Of a stretch of 64,000 bases of DNA, positions 50,786 through 59,797 are shown piece by piece. The notes beneath the pieces are model-generated. The model was given only the letters and a program-made list of their open reading frames with translations, made no database searches and was not told the origin of the DNA. Each line of letters begins with the position of its first letter. Positions within the stretch are counted from its first letter, which is position 1. Made by a program: the position numbers and the translations under genes. The DNA is from JACDAN01 sp963802375. GTDB taxonomy: Bacteria; Actinomycetota; Thermoleophilia; Gaiellales; Gaiellaceae. The stretch is taken from the NCBI GenBank assembly GCA_963802375.1, contig CAWDIJ010000010.1, positions 434,001 through 498,000 of the forward strand, written 5' to 3'.

Positions 50786-51842
50786 GCGCCAACACCTCCT
50801 CGGCGATGCGGTCGGCGGCGTCCTCCTTCGCGAGGCCGCGCATCGCCTCGCTCATCTCGCTGAGCCTCTCGTCGTCGGTCAGGAGCGACTCGACGATCGG
50901 CGGCGCTTCGTGCAGCCGTGTCTCCGGGACGACCACGGCACCGCCGCCCCGTTCGAAGTACCTCGCGTTCTTCGCCTGGTGGTCGGCCGTCGCGTGCGGG
51001 TACGGGACAAGCACCGCGGGTAGTCCGGCTGCCGCCAATTCCCAGACGGTCCCACCCGATCGCGAAAGGGCGAGGTCGACCGCCGAGAGCGCCGCGCCGA
51101 AGTCGTCGATGGCCGGAAGGAGGTGGTAGTCGGCACGCCGCACCCGAGCGCGAAGCGCGTCGTGATCGCGCTCGCCCGACAGGTGGAGCACAACCGGCCC
51201 CTCCGCTCCCCAGGTCTCGACCGCCAGCTCGTTGAGGCTCTTTGCGCCGGCGCGCGCGCCGAAGACGCCGAGAACCTTGCCATCCGGCGGGAGGCCGAGC
51301 CGAGCCCGCGCTTCCGTCCGTGGCACCGGCCGCGCACGCGCGGGGATCGGGCGCCCGACGACCAGGTACTTGGGCGGCCCGTGCCCGTCGAGCTCATAGG
51401 AGAGGAAGACACGCTCGGCCAACGGCGCGGCGAGCCGGTTCGCGAGGCCGAGATGCGCGTCCGCCTCAGTCAGCGCCGTCGGGAGCCGCATCGACGCAGC
51501 GGCGACAACCATCGGCCCGGCGACGAAGCTGCCCGCGCCGAGGACGACGTCCGGCCGCCGCCGCTTCAGGATCCGGCGGCTTTCGCGAACGGCGCCGCCC
51601 GCGCGAACGACCGAGCGCACGAGCTCGAGGCTCGGGCGGCGCGGCAGCGGCGAGATCCGGAACGAGTCGAGCTCGAACCCGGCCTCGGGAACGAGGCGTG
51701 ATTCAACGCGATCCGGCGACCCGGCGAACGTCACGGCGGCTCCGCGGTCGCGAAGCGCCTCGCCGACTGCGATCGCTGGAAGCACGTGTCCGGCTGTTCC
51801 TCCTGCTGCGATCAGGCACCTGGGCGCTCGTTGCTCGGCCAT
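50766..51842 (-). CDS. murG: UDP-GlcNAc lipid I transferase MurG
   Basis: A 358-aa GT-B glycosyltransferase that makes lipid II on the inner membrane face. CLIAAGGTAGHVLPAIAVGE (G-loop 1), VLGAGSFVAGPMVVAAASM, LGVFGARAGAKSLNELAVE and LALSRSGGTVWELAAAGLPA. The GGTAGH motif at residue 14 fixes the start near 51842, so the first 140 nt overlap ftsW. Confidence 0.95.
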   Translation of the reverse strand: MAEQRAPRCLIAAGGTAGHVLPAIAVGEALRDRGAAVTFAGSPDRVESRLVPEAGFELDSFRISPLPRRPSLELVRSVVRAGGAVRESRRILKRRRPDVVLGAGSFVAGPMVVAAASMRLPTALTEADAHLGLANRLAAPLAERVFLSYELDGHGPPKYLVVGRPIPARARPVPRTEARARLGLPPDGKVLGVFGARAGAKSLNELAVETWGAEGPVVLHLSGERDHDALRARVRRADYHLLPAIDDFGAALSAVDLALSRSGGTVWELAAAGLPAVLVPYPHATADHQAKNARYFERGGGAVVVPETRLHEAPPIVESLLTDDERLSEMSEAMRGLAKEDAADRIAEEVLALATARR

Positions 51843-52920
51843 GGTCGCCCGCGATGTTAAGGAGGATGCCCACGCCCGCGAGCCCGACGACGAGGCTCGA
51901 GCCGCCGTAGGAGACGAACGGGAGCGTGATCCCTGTCAGCGGCGCGACGCCCATTACGGCTGCAACGTTGATCAGCGCCTGGCCGCAGACAAGCGTGGTG
52001 ATCCCGGCCGCGAGCCGTTTCCCGAACGGGTCCTTGCAGCTGAGCGCGAGCCGGAAACCCGCGTAGCCGAACGCCGCATAGGCACCGATCAGCGCCGTCG
52101 TCCCGACGAGGCCGAGCTCCTCGCCCACGATCGCGAAGATCATGTCCGTGTGCGCTTCCGGCAAGTAGAAGTTCTTCGAGATCCCCTCGCCGAGCCCGAC
52201 GCCGAAGATCCCGCCCGACCCCAGCCCGATCATCGCCTGAACAGTCTGGTAGCCGGCGCCCTGCGGGTCGTCCCACGGGTTGAGGAAGCTCAGCAGGCGC
52301 GCGCGCCGGTACGGCTCGAACCAGGCGGCGGTGAGCACGAGGCCGACGGCGAGCCCTCCCGCGGTCGCCAGCAGCCGCGCCGGCGCGCCCGAGACGACGA
52401 GGACGCCGCCGACCATGACGACGACCGTGATCGCAGTCCCGAGGTCCGGCTCTGCGAGGAAGAGCGCGCAGAACACGCCGACCACCAGCCCGATCGGCTT
52501 GAAGAGCTCGCCGAGTGTCCGCGGGGCGGGGTGGCGCGACAGATAGGCGGCCAGCCAGACAACCAGCGCCAGCTTTGCGAGCTCGGACGGCTGGAACACC
52601 GCAGGGCCGAACTGGAGCCAGCGCTTGGCGCCGTTGACTGTCGTCCCGATTGCGAGCACGGCGAGGAGCAGCCCGAGGCTGCCGACGATCAGCGTCGGTG
52701 CGAGCGGCCGCAGCGAGTGATAGCTCGTCCGGCGCAGAACCACGAGGAGGACGAGGCCGACGAGCGCGTAGAGCCCCTGCTTCCGGAGGTAGTACGAGGC
52801 GTCGCCGTCACCGAGCGTCGCCTGCCCGGAGGTGGCGCTGAAGACCATCACCAGCCCGAACGCAACGAGCGCGAGCGTGATCAGCAGCAGGAGCTGCCCC
52901 TCGAACTGGCCCTTCTTCAC
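51703..52920 (-). CDS. ftsW: Lipid II polymerase FtsW (SEDS family)
   Basis: A 405-aa protein with ten hydrophobic helices. GAKRWLQFGPAVFQPSELAK, FLAEPDLGTAITVVVMVGG, LGEGISKNFYLPEAHTDMIFAIVGEELG (split motif) and PLTGITLPFVSYGGSSLVV are SEDS hallmarks. It polymerises septal glycan together with FtsI. The core ends near residue 360; a further 45-residue Arg/Ser-rich tail is read over the 5' end of murG in another frame. Start overlaps murD by 4 nt. Confidence 0.95.
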   Translation of the reverse strand: MKKGQFEGQLLLLITLALVAFGLVMVFSATSGQATLGDGDASYYLRKQGLYALVGLVLLVVLRRTSYHSLRPLAPTLIVGSLGLLLAVLAIGTTVNGAKRWLQFGPAVFQPSELAKLALVVWLAAYLSRHPAPRTLGELFKPIGLVVGVFCALFLAEPDLGTAITVVVMVGGVLVVSGAPARLLATAGGLAVGLVLTAAWFEPYRRARLLSFLNPWDDPQGAGYQTVQAMIGLGSGGIFGVGLGEGISKNFYLPEAHTDMIFAIVGEELGLVGTTALIGAYAAFGYAGFRLALSCKDPFGKRLAAGITTLVCGQALINVAAVMGVAPLTGITLPFVSYGGSSLVVGLAGVGILLNIAGDHGRATSAQVPDRSRRNSRTRASSDRSRRGASRPRSRRDVRRVAGSR

Positions 52921-54119
52921 CGAAGCTCCTCGACGAGGCGGCGGAACTCGTCGCCCCGCTCCTCGAAGTCCCTGAACTGGTCGTAGCTGGCACAGGCGGG
53001 CGAGAGGAGGACCACGTCACCGGGCGTCGCAGCGTCAGCCGCAGCTCGAACGGCCGTCACAAGGTCGCCGCAGAGCGTGTGCTCGTCGATCGCCTCCGCC
53101 AGCTCGTCGGCCGCGGCGCCGATCAGGTACGCCCGTGCGCCGCGAGCTCGTAGGTCGGCGGCGAGCTCCGCGTAGCTCTCGTTCTTGCCGAGCCCCCCGA
53201 GGATGACGTGCAGCGGCTCGTCGAATGACGCGATCGCACGGCGCGCCGCCGCCGCGTTCGTCGCCTTGGAGTCGTTGACGAAGCGCACGCCGCCGATCTC
53301 CGCGACTTCCTCGAGCCGGTGCGGCACCCCGGGGAACTCGCGGAGGGCCTTCGCGATCTCCTCCTCGCCGGCACCGGCTTCGCGGGCGGCTGCGACCGCC
53401 GCCGCGGCGTTCTCGCGGTTGTGCGCTCCCGGAATCCGCGGTTCGGCGGGCAGCGGGTCGTCGGGGGAGAACTCGACCCTCCTCCCCAGTCCCGGGATCT
53501 CGCCGAACCCGTGTGGGACGACGGCGACGTCATCCTGGCCCTGGTTCTCGAAGATCCGGAGCTTCGCGTCCCGGTACGCCTCCCAGGTGCCGTGCCGGTC
53601 GAGGTGGTCGGGCTCCAGGTTCAGCAGCACCGCGATCCGCGGCGTGAACTGGTCGATGTCCTCCAGCTGGAAGCTCGACAGCTCACAGACGATCCAGCGA
53701 CCGCCGTCGTCGAGCTGGGTCAGCGCGCGCCCGATGTTCCCCGCCACAGGCGCCCCGAGCATCTCGCCGAGCAGCGCCGTCGTGGTCGTCTTCCCGTTCG
53801 TTCCGGTCACGCCGAGGATGGGAGTCGAGAGCAAGCGGCCGCCGAGCTCGATCTCGCTCCAGACTGGGATGCCGCGCCCTCGCGCAGCGGCGACGAGGGG
53901 TGCCTCGGACGGCACCCCCGGGCTCTTGATCAAGACGTCGACTCCCTCCAACAGCGTGGTCTCCTCAGTTCCGAGATGGACTTCGACGCCGGCCTCGGCG
54001 AGCCTTCCGGCCTCGGCCTCCGGAGAGAGGTCGACGGCGACGACCCGTTCGCCTCGACTCGCGAGCGCCAGCGCAGCCGCCCGGCCCGACCGCGCCAGGC
54101 CGAGCACGAGGTAGGTCAT
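52917..54119 (-). CDS. murD: UDP-MurNAc-L-Ala-D-Glu ligase MurD
   Basis: A 400-aa Mur ligase. LVLGLARSGRAAALALASRG (N-terminal Rossmann loop), LGVTGTNGKTTTTALLGEML (P-loop), VCELSSFQLEDIDQF, NLEPDHLDRHG and FVNDSKATNAAAARRAI. It adds D-Glu. ATG at 54119 overlaps mraY by 4 nt. Confidence 0.95.
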   Translation of the reverse strand: MTYLVLGLARSGRAAALALASRGERVVAVDLSPEAEAGRLAEAGVEVHLGTEETTLLEGVDVLIKSPGVPSEAPLVAAARGRGIPVWSEIELGGRLLSTPILGVTGTNGKTTTTALLGEMLGAPVAGNIGRALTQLDDGGRWIVCELSSFQLEDIDQFTPRIAVLLNLEPDHLDRHGTWEAYRDAKLRIFENQGQDDVAVVPHGFGEIPGLGRRVEFSPDDPLPAEPRIPGAHNRENAAAAVAAAREAGAGEEEIAKALREFPGVPHRLEEVAEIGGVRFVNDSKATNAAAARRAIASFDEPLHVILGGLGKNESYAELAADLRARGARAYLIGAAADELAEAIDEHTLCGDLVTAVRAAADAATPGDVVLLSPACASYDQFRDFEERGDEFRRLVEELR

Positions 54120-55141
54120 CCGACGAGGTCGGGACGGAAGGCCGGGAAGTAGCGGTAGTAGAGCGCGAACGCCGCGCCGCACAGGATCGCCGCGACGATC
54201 CAGAACCGCACCATGATCTTGGTCTCCGACCAGGCCTTCATCTCGAAGTGGTGGTGGATCGGCGCCATCAGGAAGATCCGGCGGCCCCAGTACTTGAACG
54301 AGAAGACCTGCAGGATCACGGAGAGCGCCTCGATGAGGAAGATGCCGCCGATCAGGATCAGCAGCAACTCGCTGCGGCTCATCACCGCGAACGCGCCGAT
54401 CGCGCCGCCGATGGCCATGGAACCGGTGTCCCCCATCTGCACCTCGGCGGGGAAGGCGTTGTACCAGAGGAACCCGATCGCTCCTCCGATCAGTGCCGCG
54501 CCGAGGATCGCCATATCCAGGGAGGCCAGGTCCTGTTCGGCCTGGAACTGACCCGACCGCGTGTAGGCGACGACGTTCATCGCCGTGAACGTGAGCAGGG
54601 CGATGATCCCGATCCCGGCGGCGAGGCCGTCGACTCCGTCCGTCAGGTTCGCGCCGTTCGCCGCACCGGCCACGATCAGGAAGAGCAGGAGGTAGAAGCC
54701 GAGGGAGAGACCGAAGCGCCAGTCCGCGACGGGCACATAGAGGTCGCTCGGCGCGTTCACCTCTTCAACAGCGAAAGCGAGCCCGACGGTGATCGCCGCC
54801 AGGAGGACGAGCTTCCAGCGGCCGGCGAGGCCGAGCGAGCGGCGGTGCCGGAGCTTCGTGTAGTCGTCCACGAAGCCGACCGCGCCGCACCCGAGCATCA
54901 CGCCGAAGACGGCCAGGCCCTCGGTCGTGTAGTGGCTGAGCGTCAGGAACGAGACGGTCGCCGAGAAGACGAGCAGGAGGCCGCCCATGGTCGGCGTCCC
55001 CTGCTTGACCCGGTGGCTCTCGGGGCCCTCCTCGCGGATGTGCTGGCCCATCTCGTTCCGGCGGAGGAACTCGATGAACTTCGGTCCGGCGACGATCGAG
55101 ATGAGCATCGCGAGCAGGCCCGCGGCGAGGACTCGTTCCAT
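54116..55141 (-). CDS. mraY: Phospho-MurNAc-pentapeptide transferase
   Basis: A 341-aa polytopic membrane enzyme that makes lipid I. The catalytic stretch GCGAVGFVDDYTKLRHRRSLGL, ANGANLTDGVDGLAAGIGII, FPAEVQMGDTGSMAIGGAIG and the His-rich FLMAPIHHHFEMKAWSETKI are complete. ATG shares a base with the murF stop (TGATG). Confidence 0.96.
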   Translation of the reverse strand: MERVLAAGLLAMLISIVAGPKFIEFLRRNEMGQHIREEGPESHRVKQGTPTMGGLLLVFSATVSFLTLSHYTTEGLAVFGVMLGCGAVGFVDDYTKLRHRRSLGLAGRWKLVLLAAITVGLAFAVEEVNAPSDLYVPVADWRFGLSLGFYLLLFLIVAGAANGANLTDGVDGLAAGIGIIALLTFTAMNVVAYTRSGQFQAEQDLASLDMAILGAALIGGAIGFLWYNAFPAEVQMGDTGSMAIGGAIGAFAVMSRSELLLILIGGIFLIEALSVILQVFSFKYWGRRIFLMAPIHHHFEMKAWSETKIMVRFWIVAAILCGAAFALYYRYFPAFRPDLVG

Positions 55142-56379
55142 CAGGTCTGAAGTTTCTGTGCGACGGCCTCGAGGCCTACCGAGCGCGAGCCCTTGACGAG
55201 CACGACGTCGCCCGGCTGGAGCAGCTCCGCAAGGCGCTCGGCGGCCGAATCCGCGTCCGGGACCCACTCACCCGTGCCGTACCCACGCGCGAGCTCGCCC
55301 ACGGCGATTACGTGGTCGACCGGATCGAGCAGCTCGCCGATCTCGCGGTGGTAGCGGGAGCCCTCGGTGCCGAGCTCGGCCATGCCGCCGAGCACCGCGA
55401 TCCGCCTGCCGCCGTTCCGCTTCGCGAGCTCCTCGAGCGCCGCCCGCATGGACGCCGGGTTGGCGTTCCAGCAGTCGTTGATCAGGACACCGCCGCCCGC
55501 CAGGGGGATCTCCTCGCCGCGGAGACGGGAGAGCTCGATCGCCTTCGCGCCCTCGCCGACTCGGTCGAGCGGAAGGCCGAGGGCCGCGTAGACCGCAAGC
55601 GCGACGAGTGCGTTCTCTGCCTGGTGGCGTGCGCTGAACGGCAGCTCGAGCTCGACGGTCTCGCCCAGCACGTCCGCTGCGATGTGGCCGTCCGTCCACG
55701 AGCGCAGCCGGACGTCCTCGCCGACGCGGATCACGTTCAGGTCGTCTCGCAAGTGAGGCTCGAGCTCGTAGACCCCGGCCGGGACGACTGCGGTCGCACC
55801 GGACGGCAGCGCCTGGAGCAGCTCGGCCTTGGCGCGTGCGACGCCGGCCACGTCGCCCACGAACTCGAGGTGGACGGGACCGACGGCGGTGATGGCCCCG
55901 AGCGTCGGCTGTGCGATCTCGCAGAGATCGCGGATCTGGCCGAAGCCGCGCATCGCGAGCTCCGCGATCAGCAGCTCGGTTCCCGGCTCCAGCCGCGCGA
56001 GGGTCAGCGGAACCCCGAGCTCGGCGTTGTAGCTGGCTTCGGCGGCGACCGTCGTCCGGTGCGGGGCGACAAGCGCGGCGAGGATGTCCTTCGTGGACGT
56101 CTTGCCGGTCGAGCCGGTGATGCCGACGACCTCGGCGCTCGACCGGTCGCGCACAGCCCGTCCGATCGCGGCCATGGCGGCGTGGTCGTCGTCCGGGACG
56201 AGTGTCGCACCAGCACCCGCCGCGCGTGCCTGCTCCACGTACGCGACCCCGCCGCGGACGGCGACGAACAGATCGCCCGGCCGAACTCGCCGCGAGTCGA
56301 TCTGGACCCCGGTCACCTCGTCCGCCGTCGCCTCCAGCCGGCCGAGGCCCTGGAGCTCGGTAACCGGAAGCGGGATCAC
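55141..56379 (-). CDS. murF: UDP-MurNAc-tripeptide D-Ala-D-Ala ligase MurF
   Basis: A 412-aa ligase. IDSRRVRPGDLFVAVRG, VVGITGSTGKTSTKDILAAL (P-loop), TVAAEASYNAELGVPLTL, IAELAMRGFGQI, INDCWNANPASMRAAL and LGGMAELG. It completes the pentapeptide precursor. The start overlaps the murE stop by 4 nt. Confidence 0.95.
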   Translation of the reverse strand: MIPLPVTELQGLGRLEATADEVTGVQIDSRRVRPGDLFVAVRGGVAYVEQARAAGAGATLVPDDDHAAMAAIGRAVRDRSSAEVVGITGSTGKTSTKDILAALVAPHRTTVAAEASYNAELGVPLTLARLEPGTELLIAELAMRGFGQIRDLCEIAQPTLGAITAVGPVHLEFVGDVAGVARAKAELLQALPSGATAVVPAGVYELEPHLRDDLNVIRVGEDVRLRSWTDGHIAADVLGETVELELPFSARHQAENALVALAVYAALGLPLDRVGEGAKAIELSRLRGEEIPLAGGGVLINDCWNANPASMRAALEELAKRNGGRRIAVLGGMAELGTEGSRYHREIGELLDPVDHVIAVGELARGYGTGEWVPDADSAAERLAELLQPGDVVLVKGSRSVGLEAVAQKLQT

Positions 56380-57779
56380 GCTGGAGCCCTCAGCTGCCGC
56401 AGTGCCTCACGGGCGACCTCGCGATCATCGAAGGGGATCTTGCGGTCGGCGAGCTCCTGGCCTTGCTCGTGGCCCTTCCCGGCGATGACCACGACGTCCC
56501 GGTCGCGAGCCTGCTCGATCGCCTTCGCGATGGCGGCGCGCCGGTCGGGCTCGACCTTCACGTCGCCGACGACGCCTCCGAGGATCTCGTCGATGATCGC
56601 CTGAGGATCCTCGCTGCGTGGGTTGTCGGACGTGACGATCGCGACGTCGGCCAGTTCGCTCGCGATCCGCCCCATCTCCGGACGCTTGCCGCGATCGCGG
56701 TCGCCGCCGCAGCCGAACACGCAGATCAGCCGCTCGCCGGCCAGCTCCCGCGCCGTCCTGAGGACGTTCGCCAGGGAATCCGGCGTGTGCGCGTAGTCGA
56801 CGATCACCGAGAACGGCTGTCCCTCGTCCACGGACTCGAACCGCCCGGGGACGCTCGGCGCGCCCGCCAAGCCTTCCTCCACGGATCCCTCCGGGACGCC
56901 GACCAGGCGCGCCACGGCGACGGCTGCGAGCGTGTTCTCCCGGTTGAAACGACCCTGGAGCCGGCTCGTCCCCGGCGCCTCGTGGACGTCGGCGACGCCG
57001 GTCAGCCCGAAGGTGAGGAGCGGCGCGCGATCGAGCGTGCGGAGCTCGTCGGCGAGCCGCCTCCCGAAGTCGTCGCCGATGTTGATCGCCGCCGCCGGCG
57101 CAGGCTCGTGCTCGGTGAAGAGCCGTCGCTTCGCCTCGTAGTACTCGTCCATCGTGCCGTGGAAGTCCAGGTGGTCCTGCGTCAGGTTCGTGAACGCGAG
57201 CGCCTTGAACCTGACCCGGTCGAGGCGGCCGAGGACGGAGCCGTGCGACGTCGCCTCCATCACCGCGCTGCGGTCGCCGGCATCGATCATCTGCCGGAAT
57301 GTGCGCTGGAGGTCGACCGACTCGGGCGTCGTCCGCACCGCGGGCCGCGACTCGCCGCCGACACGCGACTCGATCGTCCCGATCAGTCCCGGCCGCATGC
57401 CGGCGGCGTCGAAGATCGAGTGGAGGAGATACGCAGTCGTCGTCTTCCCGTTCGTGCCGGTGACGCCGGCGAGGAGCAGCTCCTCGGTCGGGCGCTCGAA
57501 GAACTCGTCGGCGGCGATCGGCATCGCCGCACGCGCCGACTCCACGAGCAGCTGCGGCACGTCGAGGTCGAGCGGCCGCTCCACCACCAGCGCCACGGCG
57601 CCGCGCTCGACCGCCTCGCCGGCGAGGTCGTGCCGGTCGATGGTCTCCCCCGGCGCGCAGAAGAAGAGCGCGCCGGGCCGGACCTCACGCGTGTCGTACG
57701 CGAGATCGGTGATGTCTGTCGGAGCGCCCCCGCGGACCTCCAGAGGTCCGAGCGCGGTGATCAGCCGCTCGAGATCCAC
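56376..57779 (-). CDS. murE: UDP-MurNAc-dipeptide:meso-DAP ligase MurE
   Basis: A 467-aa ligase. YDTREVRPGALFFCAPG, LLLAGVTGTNGKTTTAYLLH, EATSHGSVLGRLDRVRF, FTNLTQDHLDFHGTMDEYY and the specificity motif TSDNPRSEDP. The DNPR sequence is the known marker for meso-diaminopimelate, so the wall peptide should carry DAP at position 3. GTG start, 19 nt after ftsI in transcription order reversed (murE follows ftsI). Confidence 0.95.
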   Translation of the reverse strand: MDLERLITALGPLEVRGGAPTDITDLAYDTREVRPGALFFCAPGETIDRHDLAGEAVERGAVALVVERPLDLDVPQLLVESARAAMPIAADEFFERPTEELLLAGVTGTNGKTTTAYLLHSIFDAAGMRPGLIGTIESRVGGESRPAVRTTPESVDLQRTFRQMIDAGDRSAVMEATSHGSVLGRLDRVRFKALAFTNLTQDHLDFHGTMDEYYEAKRRLFTEHEPAPAAAINIGDDFGRRLADELRTLDRAPLLTFGLTGVADVHEAPGTSRLQGRFNRENTLAAVAVARLVGVPEGSVEEGLAGAPSVPGRFESVDEGQPFSVIVDYAHTPDSLANVLRTARELAGERLICVFGCGGDRDRGKRPEMGRIASELADVAIVTSDNPRSEDPQAIIDEILGGVVGDVKVEPDRRAAIAKAIEQARDRDVVVIAGKGHEQGQELADRKIPFDDREVAREALRQLRAPA

Positions 57780-57798
57780 GATCGGCTGGAGGCTAGCC

Positions 57799-59442
57799 TC
57801 AGGAAGCGGCGTCGGGAGGAATCTCCAGGTACTGCAGCGCGAAGCTGGCGATCTGCTGGAACGCCGGGGCAGCGACGACGCCGCCCCAGATCGTGCTCGG
57901 CTCGTCCACGGTCACCAGGATCACGAGCCGCGGGTCGCCCGCCGGCACCGCGCCGACGAACGAGGCCACGTAGCGGGAGGTCGAGTAGCCGCCGCGCGGA
58001 TCCGGCTTGGCGGCCGTCCCGGTCTTCCCGGCGACCTGATAGCCCTCGACCGCGGCCTCGGTTCCGGTTCCCTCGACGACGACGTCCCGCATCATCGACA
58101 TCAGCTGCTCGGAGACGGCGCGCGAGATCACCCGGCGCTGCCGGACCCGCTCCGACAGGACGAGGTGCGGCTGCTTCCAGACGCCGCCGTTTGCCACCGC
58201 GGCGTACGCGGACGCCATCTGCACCGGCGTCACGGCGATGCCGTGGCCGATCGGCAGCGTGCCGATCGTGGAGCCCGACCAGTCGCTCGGAAGGATCCCC
58301 CGCGTCTCGCCGGGAAAGTCGATGCCGGTCTTCTTGCCGAACCCGAACCGGCCGAGCCAGGTGGTCAGCCGTTGGCGGCCGAGCATCTGGGCGAGCGTGA
58401 TCGTCCCGATGTTGGAGGACTGGGCGAGGATCGCCGCGACGGTCATCCGCTCGGTGCCCGTGCGGTGCGCTTCGTGGATCACCCGGTCCGCCACCTGAAG
58501 GCTCGGGGGAAGCGTGAACGAGGTCGTCGGGGTGACGAGCCCTTCGGCGAGCGCCCCGGCGACGGTCACGACCTTCAGCGTCGAGCCCGGCTCGTACGTA
58601 TCCGTGACGGTGCGGTTGCGCTGCACCTCGCGGGAGGTCTGCGGGAAACCGTTCGCGTCGAAGCCCGGCTCGACGGCCAGCGCGAGCACTTCGCCGCTGT
58701 GTGGGTCGAGCACAACGGCCGTGGCGGCGCGAGCGCCCCAGCGGCGGACCGTCGACCGCAGCACGGACTCGGCGTTCGCCTGGAGGGTGGCGTCGAGGGT
58801 CAGACGGACGTCGCGGCCCTCGACGGCCGGCGTCGCCTGGACGACGTCGAGCGCACGGCCGAAGGGATCGCGGACGAAGGTCTCGCGGCCGGGCCGGCCG
58901 GCCAGCGTGTTGTCCAGCGCCAGCTCCAGCCCGGACAGTCCCTTGTTGTCGACTCCCGCGTAGCCGAGGACGTGGGCGCCGACCGATCCCTGGGGGTAGA
59001 CGCGCCGCTCCTCGGCGTAGAAGCCGAGCCCCTGGATGCCCTTTCGCTCCAGCGCGTCGACGCGCTTGGCGTCGGCCTTGCGCGCCACGTAGACGAAGCC
59101 GCGCGACTGGTCGGCCAGCGGGCCGTAGAGCTCGTCGGGGTCGAGGCGAAGCGCCTCGCCTGCCGCGATCGCTGCGGTCCGAGGGTCCGCGATGTGCTTC
59201 GGGTTCGCGTAGACGGTCGTGGCGCGCCGGCCGATCGCGAGCTGCACCCCGTTCCGGTCCGTCATCGCTCCACGCGGCGCGGGAACCGTCACGGTCGCGT
59301 GGTGCTGGCCCTGTGCAAGCCGGTCGAGCCCGCGCGCGTGCACCGCCTGGAGCCAGACAGCGCGTCCGAACAGGCCCGCGAAGGCGAGCGTGAAGAGGAC
59401 GAGCAGGAGCCTGATCCGGCGGTTCGAGAGCCGCCGGTTCAC
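57799..59442 (-). CDS. ftsI: Septal transpeptidase FtsI (PBP3-type class B PBP)
   Basis: A 547-aa class B PBP. One N-terminal membrane helix (LLLVLFTLAFAGLFGRAVWL), a pedestal domain (APRGAMTDRNGVQLAI, LSGLELALDNTLAG) and a transpeptidase domain with TYEPGSTLKVVTVAG (Ser-x-x-Lys), AILAQSSNIGTITLAQ (Ser-x-Asn) and VAGKTGTAAKPDP (Lys-Thr-Gly). No PASTA repeats. GTG at 59442 overlaps ftsL by 4 nt. Confidence 0.94.
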   Translation of the reverse strand: MNRRLSNRRIRLLLVLFTLAFAGLFGRAVWLQAVHARGLDRLAQGQHHATVTVPAPRGAMTDRNGVQLAIGRRATTVYANPKHIADPRTAAIAAGEALRLDPDELYGPLADQSRGFVYVARKADAKRVDALERKGIQGLGFYAEERRVYPQGSVGAHVLGYAGVDNKGLSGLELALDNTLAGRPGRETFVRDPFGRALDVVQATPAVEGRDVRLTLDATLQANAESVLRSTVRRWGARAATAVVLDPHSGEVLALAVEPGFDANGFPQTSREVQRNRTVTDTYEPGSTLKVVTVAGALAEGLVTPTTSFTLPPSLQVADRVIHEAHRTGTERMTVAAILAQSSNIGTITLAQMLGRQRLTTWLGRFGFGKKTGIDFPGETRGILPSDWSGSTIGTLPIGHGIAVTPVQMASAYAAVANGGVWKQPHLVLSERVRQRRVISRAVSEQLMSMMRDVVVEGTGTEAAVEGYQVAGKTGTAAKPDPRGGYSTSRYVASFVGAVPAGDPRLVILVTVDEPSTIWGGVVAAPAFQQIASFALQYLEIPPDAAS

Positions 59443-59774
59443 CGGCCCGAGAGATCCAGATACGTCGTCGTGGCGGGATCCGCCGGCTGGTAGCCGAGAC
59501 GGTGCCGTACAAGGCTGCTCGTGCGCGCGGAAGCCGAACGTGTGGCGAGCTCGGACGCGAGCTCGGCCGACTCGGCGCGAAGCCTGTCGCGGTCGCGAGC
59601 AAGCTGGTCGAACTGGAGGTTGAGCCGCAGCACGGCGACGTTCAGCGCCACGACCCCGGCGAGGAGCACGCCGACCAGGACGATCCAGAACGCGCCTCCG
59701 GCGGTCCGGCGCTGAGCCTTGGCGCGGCCCTTCGGGCGAGCACCTGCGCGAGCACGTGCGACCGCGACAGCCAT
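59439..59774 (-). CDS. ftsL: FtsL-like septum formation protein
   Basis: A 111-aa bitopic protein: basic cytoplasmic N-terminus (about 25 residues), one helix (AFWIVLVGVLLAGVVALNVA), then a short coiled coil (RLNLQFDQLARDRDRLRAES) and a Tyr/Pro-rich end. This size, topology and place between rsmH and ftsI define FtsL, which joins FtsQ and FtsB in the divisome. ATG at 59774. Confidence 0.82.
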   Translation of the reverse strand: MAVAVARARAGARPKGRAKAQRRTAGGAFWIVLVGVLLAGVVALNVAVLRLNLQFDQLARDRDRLRAESAELASELATRSASARTSSLVRHRLGYQPADPATTTYLDLSGR

Positions 59775-59797
59775 TAGTGCGTCCTCCGGTGATGAAG

